A stretch of DNA of 64,000 nt from Alphaproteobacteria bacterium. GTDB lineage: Bacteria; Myxococcota_A; UBA796; GCA-2862545. This document shows, one piece after another, positions 54,901-62,874 of the stretch. Location of the stretch: positions 83,620 through 147,619 of the forward strand of contig JACKEQ010000014.1 of assembly GCA_020632885.1 (NCBI GenBank). The letters run 5' to 3'. The stretch's first letter is position 1. The number at the start of each line of letters is the position of its first letter. A model generated the notes under the pieces. That model saw nothing but the letters and a program-made list of their open reading frames with translations, did not search any database and had not been told where the DNA came from. The position numbers and the translations under genes are program-made.

Positions 54901-55476
54901 ATGGGCTGGTTCGACGACAAGCGGGAGGAGGCCGCCAAGGCCGCGGAGGACGCCAAGCAGGAGGCCGCCGAGCGCGCGGCCAAGGCGATGGTGGGTGCGG
55001 CGGCGAGCGCGGTCACGAGCCGCGTGTCGGGCTTCTTCGAGGGCATGATCTCCTCCGCGGAGAAGGCGCTCGAGGAAGCCGAAGGACGTTCGGGGAAGCG
55101 GCCCCGCGACGCCTCCCTCGACGCCTCGGACGAGGCCGCGCGCGACCTGGAGGCCACGATCCGCGAACCGAAGGCGGACCCCCTCGGCCGGGCCATGCGC
55201 GCCGCTCGCGAAGCCCCCGCCGTGAAGCCCGAGCCCGTCGACCCGAGCCCCCCCGTCGCACCCGTAGCCCCCGTCGACCCCGTCGCGGCGGCCCTGGCCG
55301 CGGCCGCGGAGGCGCGGGCCCACGCCAGCAGGGGCAGCGCGAGCCGTCAGGCCCGCGAGGACGCCGCCCGCAGCGAGCTGGAGGCTCTCAAGGCCAGCCT
55401 GCGGGGCGGCAAGCCCACAGCGGACCCCGGTAGCCCCCCGGGTGACGACACCACGCCGGTGAAGCGCAAGCTCTGA
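54901..55476 (+). CDS. Hypothetical Ala/Glu-rich helical protein
   Basis: The protein has 191 residues. The N-terminal 60 residues are strongly amphipathic and charged (MGWFDDKREEAAKAAEDAKQ), then a central Gly/Phe segment VSGFFEGMISSAEKALEEA, a Pro/Val linker (PVAPVAPVDPV) and a C-terminal helical part. No signal or membrane helix. I recognise no family; amphipathic helices suggest a membrane-surface or filament-associated role, which is speculation. GGAGG lies close before ATG 54901; ATG 54889 is a possible leaderless start. Convergent with the next lipoprotein gene. Confidence 0.62.
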   Translation: MGWFDDKREEAAKAAEDAKQEAAERAAKAMVGAAASAVTSRVSGFFEGMISSAEKALEEAEGRSGKRPRDASLDASDEAARDLEATIREPKADPLGRAMRAAREAPAVKPEPVDPSPPVAPVAPVDPVAAALAAAAEARAHASRGSASRQAREDAARSELEALKASLRGGKPTADPGSPPGDDTTPVKRKL

Positions 55477-55478
55477 CG

Positions 55479-56615
55479 CTATTCGTGGACCACGACCCGC
55501 CAGGCGCCGCCAGGGCCGCCGGTGCGGTCGACCGTGAGCGACCACGTGGTCCCGTCCTCCGTGAACGACCAGGTGTCCGGGAAGGTGGTGTCGAGCTGCG
55601 TCCCGCCGTCGCGCGTCACCAGGAGGCTCACGTTCCCCCCGGGTCCCGTGGCGGACAGGACGCGGGCCTGGCCGCTCGCGGTCCACTGCGCCACGTCGGT
55701 GTCGTTGCCGTTCACCGAGCCACAGAGGATGAACGGTGAGCCCACGAGCGTCTCGGGGTTCTCGACGTCGCGGAAGGGGACGCTCACCGCGATGTCCGCG
55801 GTGCCCGCCGTGCCCGTGTCGTCCACGATCCGTACGGTGAGAGTGCCATCGATGCCCGCGCATGCGGGCGCCCAGGCGGCAAGGATGGTGCCGCTGGTCC
55901 CGTTCCAGACGGTCAGCGAGGTGAGGTCGACGGGCGCCGCGACCGCCGGGACGCCGAGGACCTGGACGGTGAGCGGGGTCCCGTCGGGGTCGGTGGCCTG
56001 GAAGTCGATCTCGAAGCCGGCGTCGCCCAGGAACCGCACGGCGTCGATGGTCACGACGGGCGGAAGGCTGCCGGGATCGGTGTCCGCGTCCGTGTCGGCA
56101 TCGGTGTCGGTGTCGGTGTCCGTGTCCGTGTCCGCATCGGTGTCCGTGTCCGAATCGGTGTCCGTGTCCGAATCGGTGTCCGTGTCCGAATCGGTGTCCG
56201 TGTCCGAATCGGTGTCCGTGTCCGAATCGGTGTCCGTGTCCGCGTCGCTGTCGGCGTCCGTGTCCGTGTCCGCGTCCCCTCCGATCCCCTCGTCCACGCT
56301 TCCGTCGCAGTCGTTGTCGATGCCGTCCGCGAGCTCCGGCGCCTCCGGGTACACCACGCGCAGCTGGTCGTCGCAGTCGCCGTCACGCTCGGCGTAGCCC
56401 GGAGGCAGCCCGCAGGCTTCCACACCGGGCCCGTCGCCGAACCCATCCCCGTCGCCGTCGGCGTAGACCACACCCGACGTGGAGAGCCCAGGGTCGTCAG
56501 GAGCGCAGTCGTCGGGCCAGGGTACGCCGTCTCCGTCGGCGTCCAGGCGCGCCTCGTGCCGCGCGTCGTCGACGGGGACACAGCCCGCGAGACCGATCCA
56601 GATCCAGCGCCACAT
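55479..56615 (-). CDS. Lipoprotein with MopE repeat, Asp-Thr/Ser spacer and C-terminal beta domain
   Basis: The protein has 378 residues. MWRWIWIGLAGCVPVDD is a Trp-rich lipoprotein signal. Residues 20-100 contain a MopE-type unit (YADGDGDGFGDG, RDGDCDD, ELADGIDNDCDGSVDEG). A spacer of repeated D-T-D-S-D-T follows (about 107-170), then a domain of about 200 residues with beta-sandwich strands (VVTIDAVRFLGDAGFEIDF, GTLTVRIVDDTG) and a final TWSLTVDRTGG. ATG 56615 overlaps the stop of the upstream gene (TGATG). It is the last gene of a four-gene operon starting with a Ser/Thr kinase. Confidence 0.8.
   Translation of the reverse strand: MWRWIWIGLAGCVPVDDARHEARLDADGDGVPWPDDCAPDDPGLSTSGVVYADGDGDGFGDGPGVEACGLPPGYAERDGDCDDQLRVVYPEAPELADGIDNDCDGSVDEGIGGDADTDTDADSDADTDTDSDTDTDSDTDTDSDTDTDSDTDTDSDTDTDADTDTDTDTDTDADTDADTDPGSLPPVVTIDAVRFLGDAGFEIDFQATDPDGTPLTVQVLGVPAVAAPVDLTSLTVWNGTSGTILAAWAPACAGIDGTLTVRIVDDTGTAGTADIAVSVPFRDVENPETLVGSPFILCGSVNGNDTDVAQWTASGQARVLSATGPGGNVSLLVTRDGGTQLDTTFPDTWSFTEDGTTWSLTVDRTGGPGGAWRVVVHE
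56141..56230 (-). repeat. Five tandem copies of an 18-bp unit
   Basis: The unit, tgtccgtgtccgaatcgg on the plus strand, is repeated five times exactly and encodes the D-S-D-T-D-T part of the lipoprotein spacer. It differs in length and sequence from the 24-bp array at 26124-26291 although both encode Asp-Thr spacers. Confidence 0.9.
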
Positions 56616-57424
56616 CAGAACACCGCCTTCACGGTGAGCGCTCCGAGGAGCCCCACCGCCGTGACGCCCGCGATCTCGGCAGCGAGGTGCTGCGAGTTGG
56701 TCTGCTTCCGCAGGCCGTCGAGCTGATCGTACGGCGTGGAGGGGTCGTCGTACCGGGCGAGGCTCGCCCGCCCGAGCCCGAACAGCACGCCTGCCCCCAC
56801 GGCCGAGACCCCGGCCGCCGTGCCCAACGCCAGGCTCACACCACGCCCGGCCTTGCGCGGCGGGCGGGGGGCCTCGGGGGGCGGCGCCAGGGGCTCGGGG
56901 GTGACGTACGGCGCCCCGGCCTGCACGACCGTGGAGCGGATGACGGCGCCGGACTGCGCGTCGACGGCCTGGATCACCGAAGGCACGTCGGGCGGACGGG
57001 TCGTGCTCTGCACGCCATCCACCCACAACACGACGCCCGGACGCGGGAGCATCGCCACCTCCGGGCGCTCCGGGGTCTCGGCGGCCACCGCGAACAGGCC
57101 CATGAGCGGGTGACCCTCCACGATGTCGCCGGGCAGGCCCAGCTCGGGCGCGATGCGCTGCTGGGCGCGGAACGCCGCCACGGTGTCCTCGCGATCGCGC
57201 GACAGGAAGCCGCGCAGGCCGAGCACCCGGAAGAACCGCGCTGCCACCGCCGGCTGGACGGTCTCTCCCAGGCACGACACCGCGTCGGTCGCCGCGCGCG
57301 CCGCCACCTCGAAAGGCTCGGCCTGCATGGACTCGAACGCGACCTCTGCCTCCGCGAGGGTCGCCTCCACGTCTCCGTTGGAGGTCGGGCAGTCGGCGAG
57401 CGCCGAGGCCACGAGGAGGATCAT
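56615..57424 (-). CDS. Exported protein with C-terminal membrane helices
   Basis: The protein has 269 residues. MILLVASALADCPTSNG is a short signal. The first 110 residues are helical, rich in Ala and Glu, and look like TPR-type repeats (VEATLAEAEVAFESMQAEPFEVAARAA in parts). A beta segment with VVLWVDGVQ follows, then a Pro-rich linker, and two hydrophobic helices near 195-215 and 245-265 flanking a charged hairpin. No known family. It overlaps the histidine kinase stop (ATGA) upstream and the lipoprotein start downstream, so it is an integral operon member. Confidence 0.7.
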   Translation of the reverse strand: MILLVASALADCPTSNGDVEATLAEAEVAFESMQAEPFEVAARAATDAVSCLGETVQPAVAARFFRVLGLRGFLSRDREDTVAAFRAQQRIAPELGLPGDIVEGHPLMGLFAVAAETPERPEVAMLPRPGVVLWVDGVQSTTRPPDVPSVIQAVDAQSGAVIRSTVVQAGAPYVTPEPLAPPPEAPRPPRKAGRGVSLALGTAAGVSAVGAGVLFGLGRASLARYDDPSTPYDQLDGLRKQTNSQHLAAEIAGVTAVGLLGALTVKAVF

Positions 57425-58596
57425 GCGATCTCCATGTTGGGCTGCTCCATCCCCGTCCCCAGAGGGAGGACGAGCACGAACGTGCTCCCTACCCCGGGCA
57501 CGCTCTCGAGGTCGATACCACCGCCCATGAGCCTGGCGAGCTGCAGCGAGATCGCCAGCCCCAGCCCCGTGCCCCCGACCTTGTTGGTCTGGGCCTGCGT
57601 GAACTCGCGGAACACACCTGCCTGCTCCTCGGGCGGGATGCCCACACCGGTGTCCTCGACGACCACGCGGCAGACGTCTCCGTCGGGCTGGATGGAGACG
57701 GTGATCCTCCCGTCCTCCGTGAACTTGCAGGCGTTCCCGAGGAGGTTGAGCAGGATCTGGCGCACGCGGACGACGTCCACGGTGGCGACGATGTGGGTGG
57801 TGCCGTGGACCTCGATGCTGGACCCACGTTGGGTGGCGAGCGGGCGAGCGATCTCCACGGACTCCAGCACCAGGGCGCCGAGGTCTGTGCGCTCCGGGTG
57901 GAGGTCGAGCCTGCCGGCCTCGATCTTCGCCAGATCGAGTATGGCGTTCACCACCTCCAGCAGGTGGCGACCCGCGCGGAGAATCCGCCGGAAGTCACCC
58001 TCGTAGGCGTCGTTCCCCGACTCCACCAGGTCTTCCCGCACCATCTCGGTGTAGCCGAGGATCGCGTTGAGCGGCGTGCGCATCTCGTGGGACATCGAGG
58101 TCAGGAAGCGACGCTTCTCGTCCGAGCTGCGCTCGAGCTCCTCGAGCCTCTCGAGCATGGCCGTGGGCTCGCGATCGGGCTCCCGGAAGGACCAGAGCAG
58201 GTCGTCGCCCAGCGGCTGGAAGGAGGCCTCGAGCCAGCGGGTGAGCCCGTTCCGCCCGACGAACCCGAGCCGGTGGTAGTGGCCCAGCGCCCGGCCGGTG
58301 GACGCCCGGCGCACCGCGGCCGTGCCCGCGCTCGCGTAGCCCGGGAAGAGCTCCACGAGGTCGCGGTCCACCGGCATGACGTCGAGATCCAGCAGGGCGA
58401 GCGCCCCCTGGCTGGCCCAGAGGATCCGTCCCGAGGCGTCCGTGAGGAGGTGCCCGTCGTGGAGGGCGTCCAGGGCCGAGAGCGCATCCGCACCCGCGCG
58501 CTCGACCCGGACGGGGGGCCGGCGCAGCGCGATGCCCGCGCCCACCAGCAGCCCGACGCCACACCCAGCGAGAAGCCCGACCAGACCGGTGATCAT
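57421..58596 (-). CDS. PAS-containing membrane sensor histidine kinase
   Basis: The protein has 391 residues: one membrane helix (1-25), a PAS-like domain (about 37-130, HLLTDASGRILWASQGALALL), a HisKA domain with MSHEMRTPLNAILGYTEM carrying the phospho-His, and a HATPase domain with LLNLLGNACKFT (N box), VEDTGVGIP (G1) and KVGGTGLGLAIS (G2). ATG 58596 overlaps the stop of the Ser/Thr kinase gene as ATGA. No response regulator lies beside it, so its partner is elsewhere; the receiver-cyclase at 30.8-32.4 kb lacks its own kinase and is one candidate. Pairing a Ser/Thr kinase and a His kinase in one coupled operon suggests cross-talk. Confidence 0.92.
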   Translation of the reverse strand: MITGLVGLLAGCGVGLLVGAGIALRRPPVRVERAGADALSALDALHDGHLLTDASGRILWASQGALALLDLDVMPVDRDLVELFPGYASAGTAAVRRASTGRALGHYHRLGFVGRNGLTRWLEASFQPLGDDLLWSFREPDREPTAMLERLEELERSSDEKRRFLTSMSHEMRTPLNAILGYTEMVREDLVESGNDAYEGDFRRILRAGRHLLEVVNAILDLAKIEAGRLDLHPERTDLGALVLESVEIARPLATQRGSSIEVHGTTHIVATVDVVRVRQILLNLLGNACKFTEDGRITVSIQPDGDVCRVVVEDTGVGIPPEEQAGVFREFTQAQTNKVGGTGLGLAISLQLARLMGGGIDLESVPGVGSTFVLVLPLGTGMEQPNMEIA

Positions 58597-60302
58597 CGGG
58601 CCGTGCACCGCGCGAAGAGGCCGTTGCAGGCGAGGACCAGCGGGGCACCGGCCTCGACCGTGACCGTCCCGGCAGGCGTGACCCGGCCGTCCTCGAAGTG
58701 GGCCTGGATGGTGTACGTCCCGGCGGGGACCCGGCCCGGGATGGTGTAGCTGCCACGGGTGCCCTGGGTGCCCACCAGGCGCACCGAGGTCGCGTCACCC
58801 TCGATCTCCACGCGCGACCTCGCGGCCCGCGGTGTCGGCGCCGGGCGCACGGACGGCCTGGGGGCGACCGCGACGGGCGCGGGCTCCGGCACCACCGGAG
58901 GCGCGGGGGCCACCGACGGCTCCGCAGGCTCCGGGGGCGTCTCCACGGTATCCGGCGGGGCCTCCACGGGCTCAGGGGCCGTCTCCACAAGCTCCGACGG
59001 CGCGTCCACGGGCTCCGGAGCCGGCTCGGGCGGCGCCTCCACGGGCTCCGGCACGGCGATCGGCTCCGGCGAAGCCACCTGGAGCCCGGCCTGCACGGGG
59101 GCCGGCACGAGATCGGCCTGGGCCAGCGGAGGACCGGGCGCGTCCGAGCCCGCCATCACGAGCGCGAGCAGCAGCGCGGCCGCCAGGAAGGCCCCACCCG
59201 CGGCGGCAAGGGCCAGAGGCAGCGCATCGCGCTCTCGTTCGACGGCGGGCTCCTCGAGACTGTCGAGCCGCGGGAGCGCGGGCGGGGTGCCGCGCATCTG
59301 GACACGCCGGGCCGCCGGGGGGAGCGTGGCGCGCACCAAGGCCTCGAAGCTCGCCAGCTCCTGGTCGGACGTGGCCTCCGAGAGGATGTCGCCCACGGAG
59401 AACGCTCCCGGCTCGGGCGAAGGTGCGGCAGCGAGGGCGTCCGGCACGTGCCGTGCGGCCCACTCGCGCAGGGACGGCGAGGTGATCTCCCCCCGGGTCT
59501 CCAGCACGGCCCGGGCGGCCATGTCCGGTCCGGGGCGCTCGTCGGGGTCGTAGGCCATGAGGTGCCGCAGGAGGTCCGCCACGGGCTCCGGGGTCTCCAG
59601 CGCCGCCAGCGACTCCGCCATCCACGCGTCGAACCGACCCCGGTGCGAGGAGGCCTTGCCCAGCCGCTTCCCCGCGAGGAGCTCGAAGAGCACGACCCCC
59701 GTGCTGTACACGTCCGCATGAGCGTGGTCGATGCCGTCCAGCCGCTCGGGCGCCATGTACCCCGCGGAGCCGTACTGCTGGTCGGTGGTGACGGTCTCGC
59801 GGGCCGCGAAGGAGGCTCGCGCGATGCCGAAGTCCAGCACCTTCACCTCGCCATGCGGGGTGATGAGCACGTTCCCCGGCTTGATGTCGCGGTGCTGGAG
59901 ATGGAGCGGCCGACCGTTGGCGTCGCGCGTGGCCCGGGCGCACTCCAGGGCGGCCAGGATCTCGGCCACGATCTCCAGCGCAGTACCGGGCGGGACGGGA
60001 CCCGAGCGCTCCAGCAGGGTCGCCAGATCCGAGCCCTCCACGTACTCCATCACCACCGCCCAGGACCCGTCGAGCTGGGTGAGCCCGTCGACCGCGACGA
60101 TCGCGCGGTGGCGTAGCAGCCCGAGCAGCCGGCCCTCGTCGCGGAGCCGTTGGACGTCGCCCTCCGACGTGCTCCCGGGCGTGGCGACCTTGAGCGCCAC
60201 CTGCTTGGCGAAGCCCGCAGCACCCACCATGCGCGCACGGTAGATGGAGCCCATCCCGCCACGCCCGATGACGCCGAGGATCTCGAAGCGGCGGCCGTCC
60301 AC
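58593..60302 (-). CDS. Transmembrane Ser/Thr protein kinase with PEGA-like C-terminus
   Basis: The protein has 569 residues. Kinase domain: IGRGGMGSIY (12-21), Lys38, HLQHRDIKPGNVL, LDFGIARA and GYMAPERL. A membrane helix lies at about 395-420 (ALPLALAAAGGAFLAAALLLAL in parts). A Pro/Glu/Val-rich stretch follows, then a C-terminal beta domain (VRLVGTQGTRGSYTIPG, VPAGTYTIQAHF) with a Cys pair (ACNGLFARC). Layout matches the kinase at 36446. GTG 60302 is chosen because GGGAGG lies four bases upstream; GTG 60305 is adjacent. It is the first gene of an operon with the histidine kinase and two exported proteins, and diverges from 60393. Confidence 0.92.
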   Translation of the reverse strand: MDGRRFEILGVIGRGGMGSIYRARMVGAAGFAKQVALKVATPGSTSEGDVQRLRDEGRLLGLLRHRAIVAVDGLTQLDGSWAVVMEYVEGSDLATLLERSGPVPPGTALEIVAEILAALECARATRDANGRPLHLQHRDIKPGNVLITPHGEVKVLDFGIARASFAARETVTTDQQYGSAGYMAPERLDGIDHAHADVYSTGVVLFELLAGKRLGKASSHRGRFDAWMAESLAALETPEPVADLLRHLMAYDPDERPGPDMAARAVLETRGEITSPSLREWAARHVPDALAAAPSPEPGAFSVGDILSEATSDQELASFEALVRATLPPAARRVQMRGTPPALPRLDSLEEPAVERERDALPLALAAAGGAFLAAALLLALVMAGSDAPGPPLAQADLVPAPVQAGLQVASPEPIAVPEPVEAPPEPAPEPVDAPSELVETAPEPVEAPPDTVETPPEPAEPSVAPAPPVVPEPAPVAVAPRPSVRPAPTPRAARSRVEIEGDATSVRLVGTQGTRGSYTIPGRVPAGTYTIQAHFEDGRVTPAGTVTVEAGAPLVLACNGLFARCTAR

Positions 60303-60379
60303 CACACCTCCCGGGGGCGATCGTACCACCTGGATCGGCGACCGGTACCCGCACGCTCCGAGGAGCCAGGTGCGCGCGG

Positions 60380-60385
60380 TATCCT
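60380..60385 (+). promoter_or_regulatory. -10-like hexamer TATCCT for a leaderless start at 60393
   Basis: TATCCT ends seven bases before ATG 60393; the intervening GAACGGG has no good ribosome site. It lies in the 90-bp divergent gap with the Ser/Thr kinase operon. Confidence 0.4.
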
Positions 60386-60392
60386 GAACGGG

Positions 60393-61577
60393 ATGGTCGC
60401 CCTGATCGCCGCTCTGGTCACCCTGCTCGCCGTGCTGCCTCCCCTGGCGATGGCGCAGCGCTGGGCCGCGAGGGAGGAGGTGGCGCCCGAGTGGCTGCCG
60501 TTCGCCACCCTCACCTCCGTCGCTTGTCTCGTCGGTTCCGTTTGGGTGCCGGCCCTGGAGAACGCCACGCGCAACCAGGCGGAGGTCGCGGTCGCCGCGC
60601 TGGCCGTCACCCACTTCACCTGGGCCGGGTGGCTGCTGTTCGCCGCGCTCGGGCAGGCCCAGATCGCGGGGAGCCGGGCGTCCTCGAAGCGCCGGCGGAC
60701 GACCAATGCGACCTTCGTCGGTATCGCCGCAGCGACGCTGCCCGCGGTGACCCTCGTCCCGCCCACCCTCGTGGTGCTCGTGCCGGCGGCCCTCGCCGCG
60801 TGGATGTGGGTGAAGACGGCCAATGTCCGGGGCTCGGAGGCCGTCGAGCGCCGCCGGGTGGTCTCCGCGGGCCTCCTCGTCGCTGCGGCGGCCCAGATCG
60901 CCGTGTTCGCAGCGCACGTGTGGGTGGGGTTCGACCTCGACGAGCCCCGGGTGCTGGGGTCGCTCGGGCTGTCGATCGGGGTCGGGTCTGCCGCCGTCGT
61001 CGTGCTCGTCGCGGGCCTGCGGTTCCTGGTGCGCGCCATCCCTGCCACCCCGGTCCTGGCCTCCCTGGCGACTGGCCTCACGCTGCTCGTGCCCCAGGTC
61101 TGGTGGGCGTCGCGGGCGCCCCTCCCCGACGACATCCCGGCCATCCCATGGGTGGACCTCCGCGGGAATCCAGGGCCACGGACGCCCGCCGCGTACAGCG
61201 CCCGCTGCCCCTGGCGCCCCACCGGCAAGGAGCCCGGCTGCTACACCGCGGTCGTGGTGGGCCCCCCCTCCGTCCCCCTGGACGAGGTCCCCGACCACGA
61301 CATCATCGTCGAGGGCTCCCGGCGCCTCCCGTCCTGGGCGCGGCGCCGGGACGACGATCTGCACGTGCGCGAAGCGGACGGCGACGCGCTCGTGGACCTC
61401 GGGCAGGGGCAGGTCGTCCGCATGCCGCTCGGGCCACCGCTCCAGGACCTCCTCGAGCTCCATCCGCGACGTCCGCTGGTCGTGCACCGCACCCACCGCT
61501 GGACCCTCGGCGACTTCGCCCGGATCTGCGCGAGCACGGGGCCAGACCCGGGGTGCACGATCGCTCGCGGGGACTGA
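60393..61577 (+). CDS. Polytopic membrane protein with soluble C-terminal domain
   Basis: The protein has 394 residues. Seven or eight hydrophobic helices occupy the first 250 residues (for example VALIAALVTLLAVLPPLAMA, TFVGIAAATLPAVTLVP, RVVSAGLLVAAAAQIAVFA). The C-terminal 140 residues are soluble, with two Cys in PAAYSARCPW and KEPGCYTAVVVG, the strand DHDIIVEGS, and a last Cys pair (ARICASTGPDPGC). No family recognised. It is divergent from the Ser/Thr kinase operon, with a TATCCT -10-like hexamer just before the ATG. Confidence 0.7.
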   Translation: MVALIAALVTLLAVLPPLAMAQRWAAREEVAPEWLPFATLTSVACLVGSVWVPALENATRNQAEVAVAALAVTHFTWAGWLLFAALGQAQIAGSRASSKRRRTTNATFVGIAAATLPAVTLVPPTLVVLVPAALAAWMWVKTANVRGSEAVERRRVVSAGLLVAAAAQIAVFAAHVWVGFDLDEPRVLGSLGLSIGVGSAAVVVLVAGLRFLVRAIPATPVLASLATGLTLLVPQVWWASRAPLPDDIPAIPWVDLRGNPGPRTPAAYSARCPWRPTGKEPGCYTAVVVGPPSVPLDEVPDHDIIVEGSRRLPSWARRRDDDLHVREADGDALVDLGQGQVVRMPLGPPLQDLLELHPRRPLVVHRTHRWTLGDFARICASTGPDPGCTIARGD

Positions 61578-61722
61578 GGCGAAGAAATCCGCTCGCCGAT
61601 CTTCCGGGGTGATCCGTTCGCGCATCTGACGACACAGGAATCCGTACACCCCCGTCCGCATGATGTAAGCTCGGGGAGACACGACACCCGACAGCACCGC
61701 GGAAGAAACCCGGAGAGAACCC
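61578..61722 (+). other. Intergenic region upstream of the NHL lipoprotein genes
   Basis: No gene. TAAGCT at 61666-61671 is the best -10 candidate, followed by a leader of about 45 bases ending in GGAGAGAACCC before ATG 61723. No -35 of note. Confidence 0.35.
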
Positions 61723-62874
61723 ATGACCCTCGCACTCCTTCTGGCCACCGGGTGCAGCGACCCCTGCGCGGACGCGGGAACCGTCTGCACGGTCGCTGGA
61801 ACCGGCCAGGCCGGCTCGTCCAACACCGCCACCCGCGCCGACGAGGGGCCGCTCTACGGGCCCATGGACGTCGCCGCACGCGGCGGAGGCGACGACTTCT
61901 TCATCGGCGACTGGAACAACCACAAGATCCGGCACGTCCAGGATGGGCTGATGGAGACCGTGGTGGGCACCGAGTTCCTGGGGGACGGCGATCCCACGTT
62001 CCAGGAGCGCATCGCGCCCGGCGTGCCGGGCACCACCGTGGCCCTCAACCACCCCACGCAGCTCGAGTGGAACTTCGTCACCAATCGGCTCCTCCTGCCG
62101 AGCTGGCACAACCACCGGGTCCGCGAGTGGAACCCCGAGACCGGGAACTCCCTCGTGGTGTGCGCGGACACCGACGTGAACGACGGGAACGGCGCCAACG
62201 CGGGCTTCGCGGGTGACGGTGGCCCGGCGGCCCGCGCCCTCATGGCGTTCCCGAGCTCCATCGCCATCGACCCCGCGGACGGTAGCTTCTGGCTGCTCGC
62301 CCAGAAGAACGCCCGCGTGCGCAAGGTCGCGGTGGACTTCTCGCTCATCGACACCATGGCCGGCACCGGCGAGGTGGGCGCGGGTGGAGACGGCGGGCCT
62401 GCGCTCCAGGCCCAGTTCGACTTCTGGGACCCCGCGGACCTCCAGCCCGAGCCGGCCGGCGCCATCGAGTACGCCGACGGGAAGCTCTACATCGCCGACA
62501 CGAGCAACCACGCCATCCGCGTGATCGACCTCGCGTCCGGCACCATCGACCGGCTGCCGGGGATCCCCGAGCAGACGATGCCGGGCGGCGCCTGCGACCC
62601 CGACGCCCTGTGCTTCCCGCGCGACGTCGAGGCCGGCCCGGACGGGCGGATCTGGATCGCCGACGAGGCCAACCACGTCGTCCGCGTCTACGACCCCGCC
62701 ACCCAGTCCCTCGAGATCGCCGTGGGCACCCTCGAGGCCGCGGACGGCGAAGAGGGCGGCCTCGGTCCCGACACCGCGCTCGAGCGTCCCTACGGCATCG
62801 ACGTCACCGAAGACGGCACGCTGCTCATCGCCGACACGTACAACCACCGCATCCGCAGGATGGTGATCCCATGA
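61723..62874 (+). CDS. NHL-repeat lipoprotein 1
   Basis: The protein has 383 residues. MTLALLLATGCSDPCADAG is a lipoprotein signal with Cys at residue 11. The rest is a beta-propeller of NHL repeats: IGDWNNHKIRHV, PSWHNHRVREW, LYIADTSNHAIRVID, WIADEANHVVRVYD and LLIADTYNHRIRRM are blade motifs (A-D-x-x-N-x-x-I/V-R). G-D-G-G-P-A sequences between blades are typical of large exported NHL proteins. Propellers of this type bind proteins or polysaccharides at the cell surface. GGAGAG lies upstream. The gene is coupled to a second, related gene by ATGA. Confidence 0.88.
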   Translation: MTLALLLATGCSDPCADAGTVCTVAGTGQAGSSNTATRADEGPLYGPMDVAARGGGDDFFIGDWNNHKIRHVQDGLMETVVGTEFLGDGDPTFQERIAPGVPGTTVALNHPTQLEWNFVTNRLLLPSWHNHRVREWNPETGNSLVVCADTDVNDGNGANAGFAGDGGPAARALMAFPSSIAIDPADGSFWLLAQKNARVRKVAVDFSLIDTMAGTGEVGAGGDGGPALQAQFDFWDPADLQPEPAGAIEYADGKLYIADTSNHAIRVIDLASGTIDRLPGIPEQTMPGGACDPDALCFPRDVEAGPDGRIWIADEANHVVRVYDPATQSLEIAVGTLEAADGEEGGLGPDTALERPYGIDVTEDGTLLIADTYNHRIRRMVIP

